A stretch of DNA of 64,000 nt from Kibdelosporangium persicum (lineage in GTDB: Bacteria; Actinomycetota; Actinomycetes; Mycobacteriales; Pseudonocardiaceae): NCBI RefSeq assembly GCF_013280595.1, contig NZ_JAAATY010000015.1:156949-220948 (forward strand). Direction: 5' to 3'. The notes under the pieces were generated by a model. That model was not told where the DNA came from, searched no databases, and was given only the letters and a program-made list of their open reading frames with translations. Positions 14,709 to 23,110 of the stretch are shown here, one piece after another. The position numbers and the translations under genes are program-made. Position 1 is the stretch's first letter. Every line of letters starts with the position of its first letter.

Positions 14709-16922
14709 GTGGGTACGAACGAGCCGTTCAGGGGTGCCGTACTGGAAGCGGTCCTGGAGCGGATCACCTACGCCAACGAGGACACCGGCTACACGGTCGC
14801 CCGTGTCGACACCGGGCGGGGCGGTGACCTGGTCACCGTCGTCGGCGCCCTGCTCGGCGCGCAGCCGGGGGAGTCGATCCGGATGCGCGGCCGATGGGGT
14901 TCGCATCCGCAGTACGGCAAGCAGTTCCACGTCGACGACTACACGACTGTGCTGCCCGCGACCGTGCAGGGCATCCGCCGGTATCTGGGATCCGGGCTGA
15001 TCAAGGGGATCGGGCCACGGCTGGCCGACCGGATCGTCGAGCACTTCGGCGTCGACTCGCTCGACGTGATCGAGCAGAACCCCGAACGGCTGATCGAGGT
15101 GCCCAAGCTGGGCCCCAAACGCACCAAGCTGATCGCCGCGGCGTGGGAGGAGCAGAAGGCCATCAAGGAGGTGATGGTCTTCCTGCAGGGCGTCGGCGTG
15201 TCGACCTCGCTGGCGGTGCGGATCTACAAGCAGTACGACGACAAGTCGATCGACGTGGTGCGCACCGAGCCCTACCGGCTCGCCTCGGACGTGTGGGGGA
15301 TCGGGTTCCGTACCGCCGACACCATCGCCAAGGCCGTCGGCATCCCGCACGACAGTCCACAACGGATCAAGGCGGGCCTGCAGTTCACCTTGTCGGAGTC
15401 CACCGGTGACGGGCACTGCTACCTGCCGGAGCAGCGGCTGATCGCCGAGGCGGTCAAGATCCTCCAGGTGGACACCGGCGCCGTGATCGACTGTCTCGCC
15501 GAGCTGGTCGAGGAGGAGGGCGTCGTGCGCGAGCTGGTGCCCGGCGAGGACACCGAGGTCGACGAGGTGGCGATCTACCTCGTGCCGTTCCACCGCGCCG
15601 AGATCTCGTTGGCGGGGCAGCTGACCAGGCTGTTGCGCTCCGAACAGGACAGGATGGCGGCGTTCGCGGCCGTCGACTGGGACCGTGCGCTCGCCTGGTT
15701 GCGCAAGAGGACCGGCGCGGAGCTGGCGCCGGAGCAGGAACAGGCCGTCAAGCTGGCGCTGACGAGCAAGGTGGCCGTGCTGACCGGTGGTCCCGGCTGC
15801 GGCAAGAGCTTCACCGTCCGGTCCATTGTGGAGCTGGCGACGGCGAAGCGCGCTCGTGTCGTGCTCGCCGCGCCGACGGGCCGTGCCGCGAAGCGGTTGA
15901 GCGAACTGACCGGGCACGAGGCCAGCACCGTGCACCGCCTGCTCGAACTCAAGCCGGGCGGCGATGCGGCCTACGACAAGGACCGGCCGCTGGAGGCCGA
16001 CCTGGTGGTCGTGGACGAGGCGTCCATGGTGGACCTGCTGCTGGCGAACAAACTGGTCAAGGCGCTGGCGCCGGGCACACACCTGCTGATGGTCGGAGAC
16101 GTCGACCAGCTGCCGTCGGTCGGCGCCGGCGAAGTGCTGCGTGACCTGCTCGCCGAGGGCACGCCGATCCCGCACGTCCGGCTCACGCACATCTTCCGCC
16201 AGGCCCAGCAGTCCGGTGTGGTCACCAACGCGCACCGGATCAACGCGGGCGAACACCCGCACACCAAAGGGCTCGACGACTTCTTCCTGTTCTCCGTCGA
16301 CGACACCGAGCAGACCGCGGCGCTCACAGTGGACATCGTGGCCAACCGGATCCCCCGCAAGTTCGGCATCGATCCGCGCCGTGACGTGCAGGTGCTCGTC
16401 CCGACACACCGCGGCCCGGCCGGTGCGGCGGCGCTGAACACCCTGCTGCAGGAGGCTTTGACACCGTCCAGGCCGAACCTGCCGGAACGGCGGTTCGGCG
16501 GCCGGGTGTTCCGGGTCGGCGACAAGGTCACCCAGATCCGGAACAATTACGACAAAGGTGAGAACGGTGTGTTCAACGGCACCATGGGCGTGGTGACCGG
16601 CCTGGACGCCGAGGAACAGACGCTGACGGTCCGGACCGATGAGGACGAAGAGGTCGGCTACGAGTTCAGCGAGCTGGACGAGCTGACCCACGCCTACGCG
16701 GTGACTATTCACCGGTCGCAAGGAAGTGAGTACCCGTGCGTGGTCATCCCGATCACCACGAGCGCGTGGATGATGTTGCAGCGAAATCTGCTGTACACGG
16801 CCGTCACCAGGGCGAAGAAGCTGGTCGTGCTGGTCGGTTCGGCCAGGGCGATCGGGCAGGCGGTGCGCACCGCCAGTACCGGGCGCCGGTACACCGCCCT
16901 TGACCACCGGCTTCGGGCGTGA
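14709..16922 (+). CDS. recD2: RecD2-type ATP-dependent DNA helicase
   Basis: A superfamily 1B 5'-3' helicase of 737 residues that acts without RecBC. The N-terminal OB-like domain (about 1-90) precedes helix-hairpin-helix segments (GIGPRLADRIVEHFG, PKLGPKRTKLI, GVSTSLAVRIYK). Walker A is GGPGCGKSFT (about 360). VVDEASMVD is motif II, LMVGDVDQLPSVGAGEVL motif III, and HRSQGSEYP and YTAVTRAKK are the last helicase motifs. RecD2 proteins act in recombination and mismatch or oxidative repair. GTG 14709 is the first plausible start. Divergent from the POT gene and followed 49 bp later by a cold-shock gene. Confidence 0.93.
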   Translation: MGTNEPFRGAVLEAVLERITYANEDTGYTVARVDTGRGGDLVTVVGALLGAQPGESIRMRGRWGSHPQYGKQFHVDDYTTVLPATVQGIRRYLGSGLIKGIGPRLADRIVEHFGVDSLDVIEQNPERLIEVPKLGPKRTKLIAAAWEEQKAIKEVMVFLQGVGVSTSLAVRIYKQYDDKSIDVVRTEPYRLASDVWGIGFRTADTIAKAVGIPHDSPQRIKAGLQFTLSESTGDGHCYLPEQRLIAEAVKILQVDTGAVIDCLAELVEEEGVVRELVPGEDTEVDEVAIYLVPFHRAEISLAGQLTRLLRSEQDRMAAFAAVDWDRALAWLRKRTGAELAPEQEQAVKLALTSKVAVLTGGPGCGKSFTVRSIVELATAKRARVVLAAPTGRAAKRLSELTGHEASTVHRLLELKPGGDAAYDKDRPLEADLVVVDEASMVDLLLANKLVKALAPGTHLLMVGDVDQLPSVGAGEVLRDLLAEGTPIPHVRLTHIFRQAQQSGVVTNAHRINAGEHPHTKGLDDFFLFSVDDTEQTAALTVDIVANRIPRKFGIDPRRDVQVLVPTHRGPAGAAALNTLLQEALTPSRPNLPERRFGGRVFRVGDKVTQIRNNYDKGENGVFNGTMGVVTGLDAEEQTLTVRTDEDEEVGYEFSELDELTHAYAVTIHRSQGSEYPCVVIPITTSAWMMLQRNLLYTAVTRAKKLVVLVGSARAIGQAVRTASTGRRYTALDHRLRA

Positions 16923-16971
16923 TGTTGTAGCCTGCGTTCAGGTCTGCTTGTTGTTGCTGGTGAGGTGTGCG

Positions 16972-17364
16972 GTGATCTCTGGCAAAGTGTTGCGGTTCGA
17001 TGATGTTCGTGGATATGGCTTCATCGCCCCGGATGACGGTGGCGAGGACGTGTTCATGCATGCGAACGACCTGCGTGACGAGAAGTTCCTGTTCACGCCG
17101 GGGACCGCGGTGGAGTTCGACGTCGTCGAGGGGGACCGGGGCCTGAAGGCCTCGTCGGTGAAGATCCTCGACCGCGGTCAGGCCAGAACGGCGGCCACGC
17201 AGGACGACGAGGTGCTGTGCGACGTGCTGTCACCCCGCGAACTGATGCAGGAGCTGACCGAGGCGTTGCTGGAGGCGGCCCCCACCCTCACCGCGGCCCA
17301 GATCGTCCAGGTGCGACAGCGCATCGCCAAGCTCGCGCACGCCCACGGCTGGCTGGAGAGCTGA
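16972..17364 (+). CDS. Cold-shock domain protein with C-terminal helical extension
   Basis: About 130 residues. Residues 1-66 form a cold-shock domain (SGKVLRFDDVRGYGFIAPDD, with RNP1-like GYGFI and RNP2-like DVFMHAN). A C-terminal helical tail of about 60 residues (LSPRELMQELTEALLEAAP...) is absent from classical 67-residue CspA proteins. It probably binds single-stranded nucleic acid. GTG 16972 is chosen because the domain begins there; an upstream ATG at 16900 lies inside recD2 and would add a cysteine-rich hydrophobic segment unlike the family. Tandem with recD2, so co-expression is possible. Confidence 0.85.
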   Translation: MISGKVLRFDDVRGYGFIAPDDGGEDVFMHANDLRDEKFLFTPGTAVEFDVVEGDRGLKASSVKILDRGQARTAATQDDEVLCDVLSPRELMQELTEALLEAAPTLTAAQIVQVRQRIAKLAHAHGWLES

Positions 17365-17391
17365 CCGTCGCGGAGTGGACAGCGGCGTGAG

Positions 17392-17754
17392 TCAGTGGGC
17401 GAGCAGCACGAGAACCAGGCCGATGGTGGCCGGAACCGTTTGCACGAACAGGATCCGCTTGCTCGCGGTGGCCGCGCCGTAGAGGCCCGCGATCATGACG
17501 CAGATCAGGAAGAACACGGCGAACTGGTAGCCGGCCGTGCCGCCGGCGATCAGCGCCCACACCAGACCGGCGGCCAGGAAACCGTTGTACAGGCCCTGGT
17601 TCGCGCCGAGCACGGCGGTCTGTCTGGCGAACTCCGGTGTCAGGCCGAAGGCCTTCCGGCCGCGTGGCGTCGTCCACAGGAACATCTCGAGCACCAGGAT
17701 GTAGGCGTGGATCGCGGCGACGACGCCGATCACGATGTTCGCGGCCACCTGCAT
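17392..17754 (-). CDS. DUF1304 family four-TM membrane protein
   Basis: A 120-residue membrane protein with four predicted helices. It starts MQVAANIVIGVVAAIHAYILVLEMFLW and includes the family-typical TTPRGRKAFGLTPEFARQT and NQGLYNGFLAAGL stretches. DUF1304 proteins have no established function. ATG 17754 has an excellent GGAGGAAG 6-7 nt upstream. An in-frame extension to 17955 exists but adds an arginine-rich, non-family segment and is rejected. Convergent with the cold-shock gene, with 27 bp between stops. Confidence 0.85.
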   Translation of the reverse strand: MQVAANIVIGVVAAIHAYILVLEMFLWTTPRGRKAFGLTPEFARQTAVLGANQGLYNGFLAAGLVWALIAGGTAGYQFAVFFLICVMIAGLYGAATASKRILFVQTVPATIGLVLVLLAH

Positions 17755-18180
17755 CGGAGCTTCCTCCCACATCCCGGCTAACGGAGAACGCCTCCGATTC
17801 GCGCGCATCTTACCTGGTCGAACGGCGTCTTGCCGGGTCGCCGCGACTTCGTTCGTGACTACGACCACCGTTATAATCAGTGTGACGAAACGGCAAGCTG
17901 GATTGCGCACGTGCCGGGGCATCCGGCAGAGGTGGAACCGCGCTGCGGGAGGCACTCGCGGTCAACGTTTGTGTCCATCCGCGACTGTCCACTCACGTCA
18001 ACCCTCGTGAGTGTTTATCGGTGTTCTAACCCGGATAAACACTCACGAGGCTTATCAGGGCTTTCGGCGGGGATCACGTCGAGTTGTCGCTCTTGAGGTT
18101 GGCGCTGAACGGATATCCGCTCCGACCGCGACATGACAGCATCGGTGTGCACGACTGGCTGTGCTACACCGGGGGACGAT
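17755..18180. other. Intergenic region with promoter-like elements
   Basis: 426 bp without a convincing gene, between the divergent DUF1304 and winged-helix genes. It is less GC-rich than its surroundings in the middle. It contains a TATAAT-like hexamer at 17872-17877 (usable on either strand, the reverse reading TATAAC being suitable for the DUF1304 gene) and the palindromic element at 18002-18050. Confidence 0.5.
18002..18050. repeat. Dispersed palindromic element, copy 2 (reverse core)
   Basis: Arms CCCTCGTGAGTGTTTATC and GATAAACACTCACGAGG flank the core GGTGTTCTAACCCG, which is the reverse complement of the core in copies 1, 4 and 5. It lies between divergent genes, 131 bp before the winged-helix regulator. 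Confidence 0.9.
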
Positions 18181-19197
18181 GTGCTGCGCATTCATTTCAC
18201 TGCGGCGGATTTGATGCGTGTTCGCATCAGGACCGAACCAGATCCGTTATGGGAGGTGCTACTCAGTCTGCACATGCTGCAGACCCGGCAGGGCGCCGTG
18301 GAGTTCGACGGCTGGCGCAGGCAGGTGCGGCGGCAGTTGCGGCCGTCGGTGAGCCTGCTGACAGCACTCGCGCGGCCGAGCGGTTACTCACCGGATTTCC
18401 TCACACCTGACTGTGACAGCGCGGATATCGAGCACGGATTGGACCTCATGCTCGCCACTCCGCCGCACGAGCTTCGCACGGACATCCTCAAGCTCGCCGC
18501 GCAATCGCCTGTGCCGCAGTGGACTTCGTCGCTGGCGGACGGTGATCTCGGGGTGCTGAAGGACATCGTGGCGGCGATCAGGGTGTATCACTCGATCGCG
18601 TTACGACCGTACTGGGCGAGTATCAGGACACACATCCGTGCGGATCGTGACCGGCGTGCGGATCTGGCGACCGACCGCGGCTTCGAGACTGTGCTCGGCA
18701 CCCTGCACCCGGGGATGCGGTGGCGGCCACCGGTGCTGGAGGTCGACTACCCGGTCGATCAGGACCTGGACCTCAAGGGACGCGGCCTGGTGCTGGTTCC
18801 GTCGTTCTTCTGCTGGCAGAAGCCGATCAAAACGGCCGATCCGGCGCGGACACCCGTCCTGGTGTACCCGGTCGACCGGACGCTGGACTGGATGACGACC
18901 GGTGGTGGCGACCACAGTGTGGCATCGCCACGACCGGAATCGTTGACCGCGTTGATGGGCCGCACCAGGGCGACCGTGCTCAAGGCCATCGCGGACACGC
19001 CGTTGCTGAACACGTCCACCCTGGCCAAGACGACGGGAATCTCCCTGTCGGGTGCCTCGCAGCACGTCACGGTGCTGCGAGACGCCGGTCTTGTGGTGAC
19101 TCACCGGCACAACGGCGCCGCGGTGCACAAGCTGTCGTCGCGTGGCGCTGTGTTGCTGGGCGCGGCCCGCAAGGTCTGGACCGGCGAGTGCCCGTAG
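18181..19197 (+). CDS. ArsR-like winged-helix transcriptional regulator
   Basis: About 338 residues. The N-terminal 250 residues form a domain common in actinomycete ArsR-like regulators (FTAADLMRVRI, EVLLSLHMLQTRQG, LVPSFFCWQKP), probably a sensor. The C-terminus (about 265-335) is a winged helix with STLAKTTGISLSGASQHVTVLRDAGLV as recognition region. GTG 18181 follows GGGGGACG; an upstream ATG at 18133 gives a cysteine-containing leader of no known kind. The 3' end overlaps the convergent AraC gene by 97 bp. Targets and ligand unknown. Confidence 0.82.
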   Translation: MLRIHFTAADLMRVRIRTEPDPLWEVLLSLHMLQTRQGAVEFDGWRRQVRRQLRPSVSLLTALARPSGYSPDFLTPDCDSADIEHGLDLMLATPPHELRTDILKLAAQSPVPQWTSSLADGDLGVLKDIVAAIRVYHSIALRPYWASIRTHIRADRDRRADLATDRGFETVLGTLHPGMRWRPPVLEVDYPVDQDLDLKGRGLVLVPSFFCWQKPIKTADPARTPVLVYPVDRTLDWMTTGGGDHSVASPRPESLTALMGRTRATVLKAIADTPLLNTSTLAKTTGISLSGASQHVTVLRDAGLVVTHRHNGAAVHKLSSRGAVLLGAARKVWTGECP

Positions 19198-19811
19198 GTC
19201 CGGCGGTACTGCGCGGCGAACCGGCCGAAGTGCGCGAACCCCCACCGGGTCGCGACGTCGGCGACAGTGCCTTCGGCGTGGCCGGCGGCGATGGCCTGTA
19301 GATCGTGGTGTGCTCGTCTGAGCCGGACGCGTTGCAGGTACTCGAGCGGGCTCATGCCGAGGTATGTACGGAACATCCGTTGCAACGAGCGCACGCTGGT
19401 CCGTGCGGCGTGTGCGATGTCCGTCGTGGTGATGGGATCGCCGGCGTGGTCGGCGCAGAAGCCGACCGCGCGCCGGACGGTGTCGGGTAAGGCGTCCGCC
19501 TTGTCCACCAGCGCCTCCGGTTGGCTGTCCAGCAATCCGTGGATAAGGACCTGCTCGAAGTGCGCGGCCGCCAGCGCGGATCGCTGGAACAGGCCGGCCG
19601 CGTCGCCTTCCCTGAGGGCGAACGCGGTCGCCAGCCACGCCTGGCCGACGGAGCGGCGGGCTCGTGGAGCGCGCGTGCGGCCACGCCTGCCGACGGCCTC
19701 GGCGACGGCGGCTCGGCTGACGTGCAGCTCGACCGTCCGTCCTGATCCGGATTCGCTGGTCACCGACACGCGCACGGCGACGTCGTCCGGCTCTTCCCCA
19801 GTCTTGGACAC
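19101..19811 (-). CDS. Short AraC-family transcriptional regulator
   Basis: 236 residues. The C-terminal double helix-turn-helix (about 120-215) is complete: ITTTDIAHAARTSVRSLQRMF, GMSPLEYLQRVRLRRAH, VADVATRWGFAHFGRFAAQYRRTYG. Most relatives of this type are about 320 residues with an N-terminal cupin-like sensor, and here only the distal part of that region is present. The GTG start at 19811 follows a GGGGGAG ribosome site, so the short form may be genuine. A C-terminal tail of about 25 residues runs into the opposite-strand winged-helix gene. The lost sensor half may make it constitutive. Confidence 0.78.
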   Translation of the reverse strand: MSKTGEEPDDVAVRVSVTSESGSGRTVELHVSRAAVAEAVGRRGRTRAPRARRSVGQAWLATAFALREGDAAGLFQRSALAAAHFEQVLIHGLLDSQPEALVDKADALPDTVRRAVGFCADHAGDPITTTDIAHAARTSVRSLQRMFRTYLGMSPLEYLQRVRLRRAHHDLQAIAAGHAEGTVADVATRWGFAHFGRFAAQYRRTYGHSPVQTLRAAPSNTAPRDDSLCTAAPLCR

Positions 19812-19944
19812 AGGTGTGGTCTCCCCCCGCGACTTCGAGGAACAGCCACAGGTGAAACATCCCGCCGTCGGTTGACACTGTTCCTCGTTGATCTCGTCCG
19901 CCGATACTGGCCAACAGCGTCTTCAGTTCGGCAACAGCTCGGTT

Positions 19945-20952
19945 TCAGCCGCCGAAGTGCCCGGTCGCCAGCCCGGCGAGCAGGTACGCCGCGGCCGCGA
20001 TGCCCGCCGAACCGGGGAAGGTCAGCACCCAGCCCTTGACGATGTCGCCGGCGACGGCCCACCGGACCGCCGAGCGGCGGTGGGTGGCGCCGACGCCGAG
20101 CACGGCGGACGTGATCACGTGCGTCGTGGAGATCGGCGCGTGGAAGACGAACGCGGTCAGGTAGAGCACGCTCGACGCGGACAGCTCCGCCGCGAAGCCG
20201 TGCGGGGGAGTGAGGTGGAAGATCCGGCGGCCGAGCGTGCGCATGATCCGCATGCCGCCGGAGTACGTGCCCGCCGCCAGCGCGACGGCGCACACCAGGA
20301 TCACCCACAGCGGCACGTGGTAGCCGGTCTGGTTGCCGCTGATCACCAGGGCCAGCACGATCACGCCCATGCTCTTCTGGGCGTCCTGCAGGCCGTGGCC
20401 CAGGGCGAGGCTCGCCGCGGACGCGATCTGGGCGCGCCGCATCGCCCGGCCGACGCGGTGCGCGTTGGCCTTCCGGAAGAGCCACATGATCGTGGTCATC
20501 AGCAGGTAGCCGAGGCCGAAGCCGACCAGCGGCGAGATGATCATCGGCAGGACGACCTTCTCGAGCACGCCGTCCCAGCGCACACTCGTCGCCGACGCCA
20601 GCGCCGCGCCGACGAGCCCGCCGATCAGCGCGTGTGACGACGAGGACGGCAGGCCGAAGTACCAGGTGGTCACGTTCCACACGATCGCGCCGACCATGGC
20701 CGCGATGACCACCTGTAGTCCGTCGTCGGGTCCCGGCGTCGAGATGACACCGGCCGCCACGGTGACCGCCACCCCGGTGCCGAGCAGGGCACCGATCAGG
20801 TTCATCACGGCCGCGAGCGCCAACGCGGCCCGCAGGCTGAGCGCACGCGTGGACACCGCCGGTGCGATGGCGTTGGCCGCGTCATGGAAGCCGTTGGTGA
20901 AGTCGAACACCAGAGCCAGCACGATCACCACGAGCAGCCCGGTGGTCAGCAT
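19945..20952 (-). CDS. PiT family low-affinity inorganic phosphate transporter
   Basis: 335 residues with about ten TM segments and the two PiT signature repeats: DFTNGFHDAANAIA near the N-terminus and GHGLQDAQKSMGVI in the middle. WYFGLPSSSSHALIGG and HAPISTTHVITSAVLG are the paired family motifs. It imports phosphate, usually as a metal complex, with proton symport. ATG 20952 overlaps the stop of the upstream DUF47 gene (TGATG), so the two are co-translated. The region after its stop is about 130 bp without a gene and separates it from the AraC gene on the same strand. Confidence 0.93.
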   Translation of the reverse strand: MLTTGLLVVIVLALVFDFTNGFHDAANAIAPAVSTRALSLRAALALAAVMNLIGALLGTGVAVTVAAGVISTPGPDDGLQVVIAAMVGAIVWNVTTWYFGLPSSSSHALIGGLVGAALASATSVRWDGVLEKVVLPMIISPLVGFGLGYLLMTTIMWLFRKANAHRVGRAMRRAQIASAASLALGHGLQDAQKSMGVIVLALVISGNQTGYHVPLWVILVCAVALAAGTYSGGMRIMRTLGRRIFHLTPPHGFAAELSASSVLYLTAFVFHAPISTTHVITSAVLGVGATHRRSAVRWAVAGDIVKGWVLTFPGSAGIAAAAYLLAGLATGHFGG

Positions 20953-21572
20953 CAGGATTCCTTGACCGCGATCGTGTGCACCACGTCGGCGACGTGCTCG
21001 AACGCGTCGGCCGCGGACTCGAGCATGTCGATGATCTCCTTGAGCTTGATCACCGTGAGCGCGTCGAGATCGCCGTTGAACAGGGTGGACAGCAGGCGCC
21101 GGTACACCTGGTCGGCCTCGTTCTCCAGCTCGTTCACCTTGACCCAGTACTGGGTGAGGTCGTTCGGTGTGGCCAGGCGCGGCATCGCGTCGGCCGTCAG
21201 GCTGGCGGCCTGGCACAGCAGGTCGACCTGGGCGTGCACGCCCTGCGGGAGCTCGCCGACGTTGTAGAGGGTGGCCAGGTCGACCGCGGCGTCCATGTCG
21301 TCGACCACGTCGTCGAGCCGCCCGGCGAGCCGGTAGATGTCCTCGCGGTCGAACGGCGTGACGAACGACCGGTCGAGGTGGTCGATGATCGCGTGCGTGG
21401 CCTCGTCACCCGCGTGCTCGGCCTCGTGCATCCGGGCCGCGAGCGCCGGGCGCCGGTCGACCGGCGCGGCGACGAACTCGCGCAGGATCTCGACGCTGTG
21501 GCCGATGTTGCGGCCCGCGTCGGCGAACAGTTCGAAGAACCGCTTTCCCGTCGGTTTCCTGGAGATCTTCAT
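20952..21572 (-). CDS. DUF47/PhoU-like regulator of the PiT transporter
   Basis: About 206 residues, all-helical, starting MKISRKPTGKRFFELFADAGRN, which matches the usual start of the family. The acidic metal-binding helices include EHAGDEATHAIIDHL and FDREDIYRLAGRLDDVVDDMD. These PhoU-like proteins are nearly always encoded next to PiT transporters and are thought to modulate uptake. The stop overlaps the pit ATG. An in-frame extension to 21701 exists but lacks family similarity and crosses the divergent aldehyde dehydrogenase start. Soluble, cytoplasmic. Confidence 0.88.
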   Translation of the reverse strand: MKISRKPTGKRFFELFADAGRNIGHSVEILREFVAAPVDRRPALAARMHEAEHAGDEATHAIIDHLDRSFVTPFDREDIYRLAGRLDDVVDDMDAAVDLATLYNVGELPQGVHAQVDLLCQAASLTADAMPRLATPNDLTQYWVKVNELENEADQVYRRLLSTLFNGDLDALTVIKLKEIIDMLESAADAFEHVADVVHTIAVKES

Positions 21573-21643
21573 CAGTACCGGCGGATACCCGTTCCGCCCG
21601 GTGGTCATGCGTGCGCCCGGCCATTCAGGGGTAACCCGCCGGT

Positions 21644-23017
21644 ATGGCCATCGCGACGACCAACCCGGCGACCGGTGAGACGGTCGAGGAGTTCCGGGCA
21701 TTCGACGCCGAGGAGATCTCCGCGCGGATCGGCAGAGCGGCGGAGGCCTTCGAGGAGTACCGGCGGACCACGTTCGCCGAGCGGGCGGGCTGGGCGCGGG
21801 CGGCCGCGGACGTGCTCGACGGCTCGGCGCGGGCGATCGCCGACGTGATCACCCTGGAGATGGGCAAACCCGTCAGACAGGCCCGGGCCGAAGTGGCCAA
21901 GTGCGCCAAGGCGCTGCGGTTCTACGCCGGCAAGGCGGAGGGCTTCCTGGCCGACCAACCGCTGGACGGGAACGCCGTCGGCGCCGCCAGGGCGTACGTC
22001 CGGTGGCAGCCGCTCGGCCCGGTGCTGGCGGTGATGCCCTGGAACTTCCCGCTCTGGCAGGTGATCCGGTTCGCCGCGCCCGCGCTGCTGGCGGGCAACG
22101 TCTGCCTGGTGAAACACGCTTCGAACGTGCCGAAGACCGCGCTGCGGCTGCAGGACGTGTTCCTCGACGCCGGGTTCCCGCCGGACGCGTTCCAGACGCT
22201 GCTGGTCGGGTCCGAGGCCATCGACGGCATCATCGCCGACCCGCGGGTGGTGGCCGTGACGCTCACCGGCAGCGAGCCCGCGGGCCGGTCGGTGGCCGAG
22301 GCGGCCGGCCGGCGGATCAAGAAGACCGTGCTGGAGCTGGGCGGCAGCGATCCGTTCATCGTGATGCCGTCCGCTGACCTCGACCGGGCCGCCGAAGTGG
22401 CGACCACGTCACGGACCCAGTGCAACGGGCAGAGCTGCATCGCGGCCAAGCGGTTCATCGTCCACCGGGCCGTCGCGGCCGAGTTCCGGGAATTGTTCAT
22501 AAAGAAAATGACGTCGTTGACCGTCGGCGATCCCGCGGACGAAGCGACCGACGTCGGCCCGCTCGCGACCGAACAGGGACGGCGGGACGTCGAGGAACTG
22601 GTCGCCGACGCGGTCGGTCAGGGCGCCGAAATCCTGTGCGGTGGCAGGAAACCGGATCGCCCCGGCTGGTTCTACGAGCCGACCGTGATCACCGGTGTGA
22701 CGCCGCGGATGCGGATGTACCGCGAAGAGGTCTTCGGCCCCGTCGCCCAGCTCCACGAGGCCGAGGACATCGGCGAGGCGATCCGGCTGGCCAACGACAC
22801 GGACTTCGGACTGGGCTCGAACGCGTGGACCACCGACCCGGCCGAGCAGGCCCGGTTCGTGGAGGATTTGCAGGCCGGGCAGGTTTTCGTGAACGGCATG
22901 ACGACCTCGTACCCGCACCTGCCGTTCGGCGGGATCAAGCACTCCGGGTACGGGCGCGAGCTGGCCGATCTCGGTATCCGGGAGTTCTGCAACGCCAAGT
23001 CGATCTGGGTCGGGTGA
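21644..23017 (+). CDS. NAD(P)-dependent aldehyde dehydrogenase, succinate-semialdehyde type
   Basis: 457 residues, the length of short-form succinate-semialdehyde dehydrogenases. Visible features are PWNFPLWQ, the catalytic Glu in LELGGSDPFIV and the catalytic Cys in CNGQSCIAAKRF. EEVFGPVAQLH and PFGGIKHSGYGRELADLGIREF are also present. It oxidises an aldehyde to an acid using NAD(P)+. The similarity pattern favours succinate semialdehyde (GABA catabolism) but other short aldehydes are possible. It is divergent from the DUF47-pit operon with about 70 bp between and is probably monocistronic. Confidence 0.9.
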   Translation: MAIATTNPATGETVEEFRAFDAEEISARIGRAAEAFEEYRRTTFAERAGWARAAADVLDGSARAIADVITLEMGKPVRQARAEVAKCAKALRFYAGKAEGFLADQPLDGNAVGAARAYVRWQPLGPVLAVMPWNFPLWQVIRFAAPALLAGNVCLVKHASNVPKTALRLQDVFLDAGFPPDAFQTLLVGSEAIDGIIADPRVVAVTLTGSEPAGRSVAEAAGRRIKKTVLELGGSDPFIVMPSADLDRAAEVATTSRTQCNGQSCIAAKRFIVHRAVAAEFRELFIKKMTSLTVGDPADEATDVGPLATEQGRRDVEELVADAVGQGAEILCGGRKPDRPGWFYEPTVITGVTPRMRMYREEVFGPVAQLHEAEDIGEAIRLANDTDFGLGSNAWTTDPAEQARFVEDLQAGQVFVNGMTTSYPHLPFGGIKHSGYGRELADLGIREFCNAKSIWVG

Positions 23018-23110
23018 CGACGTCGTCCCGCCACGACGCACGTGGACACTCACCGTGTGACGGGTCACAATGACGCGGATGCGTACGCCGACGACCCGAC
23101 GAACCACGCC

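Noticed and set aside
14664..16907. 747-codon minus-strand frame opposite recD2
   Set aside because: It mirrors recD2 exactly and has no recognisable motif.
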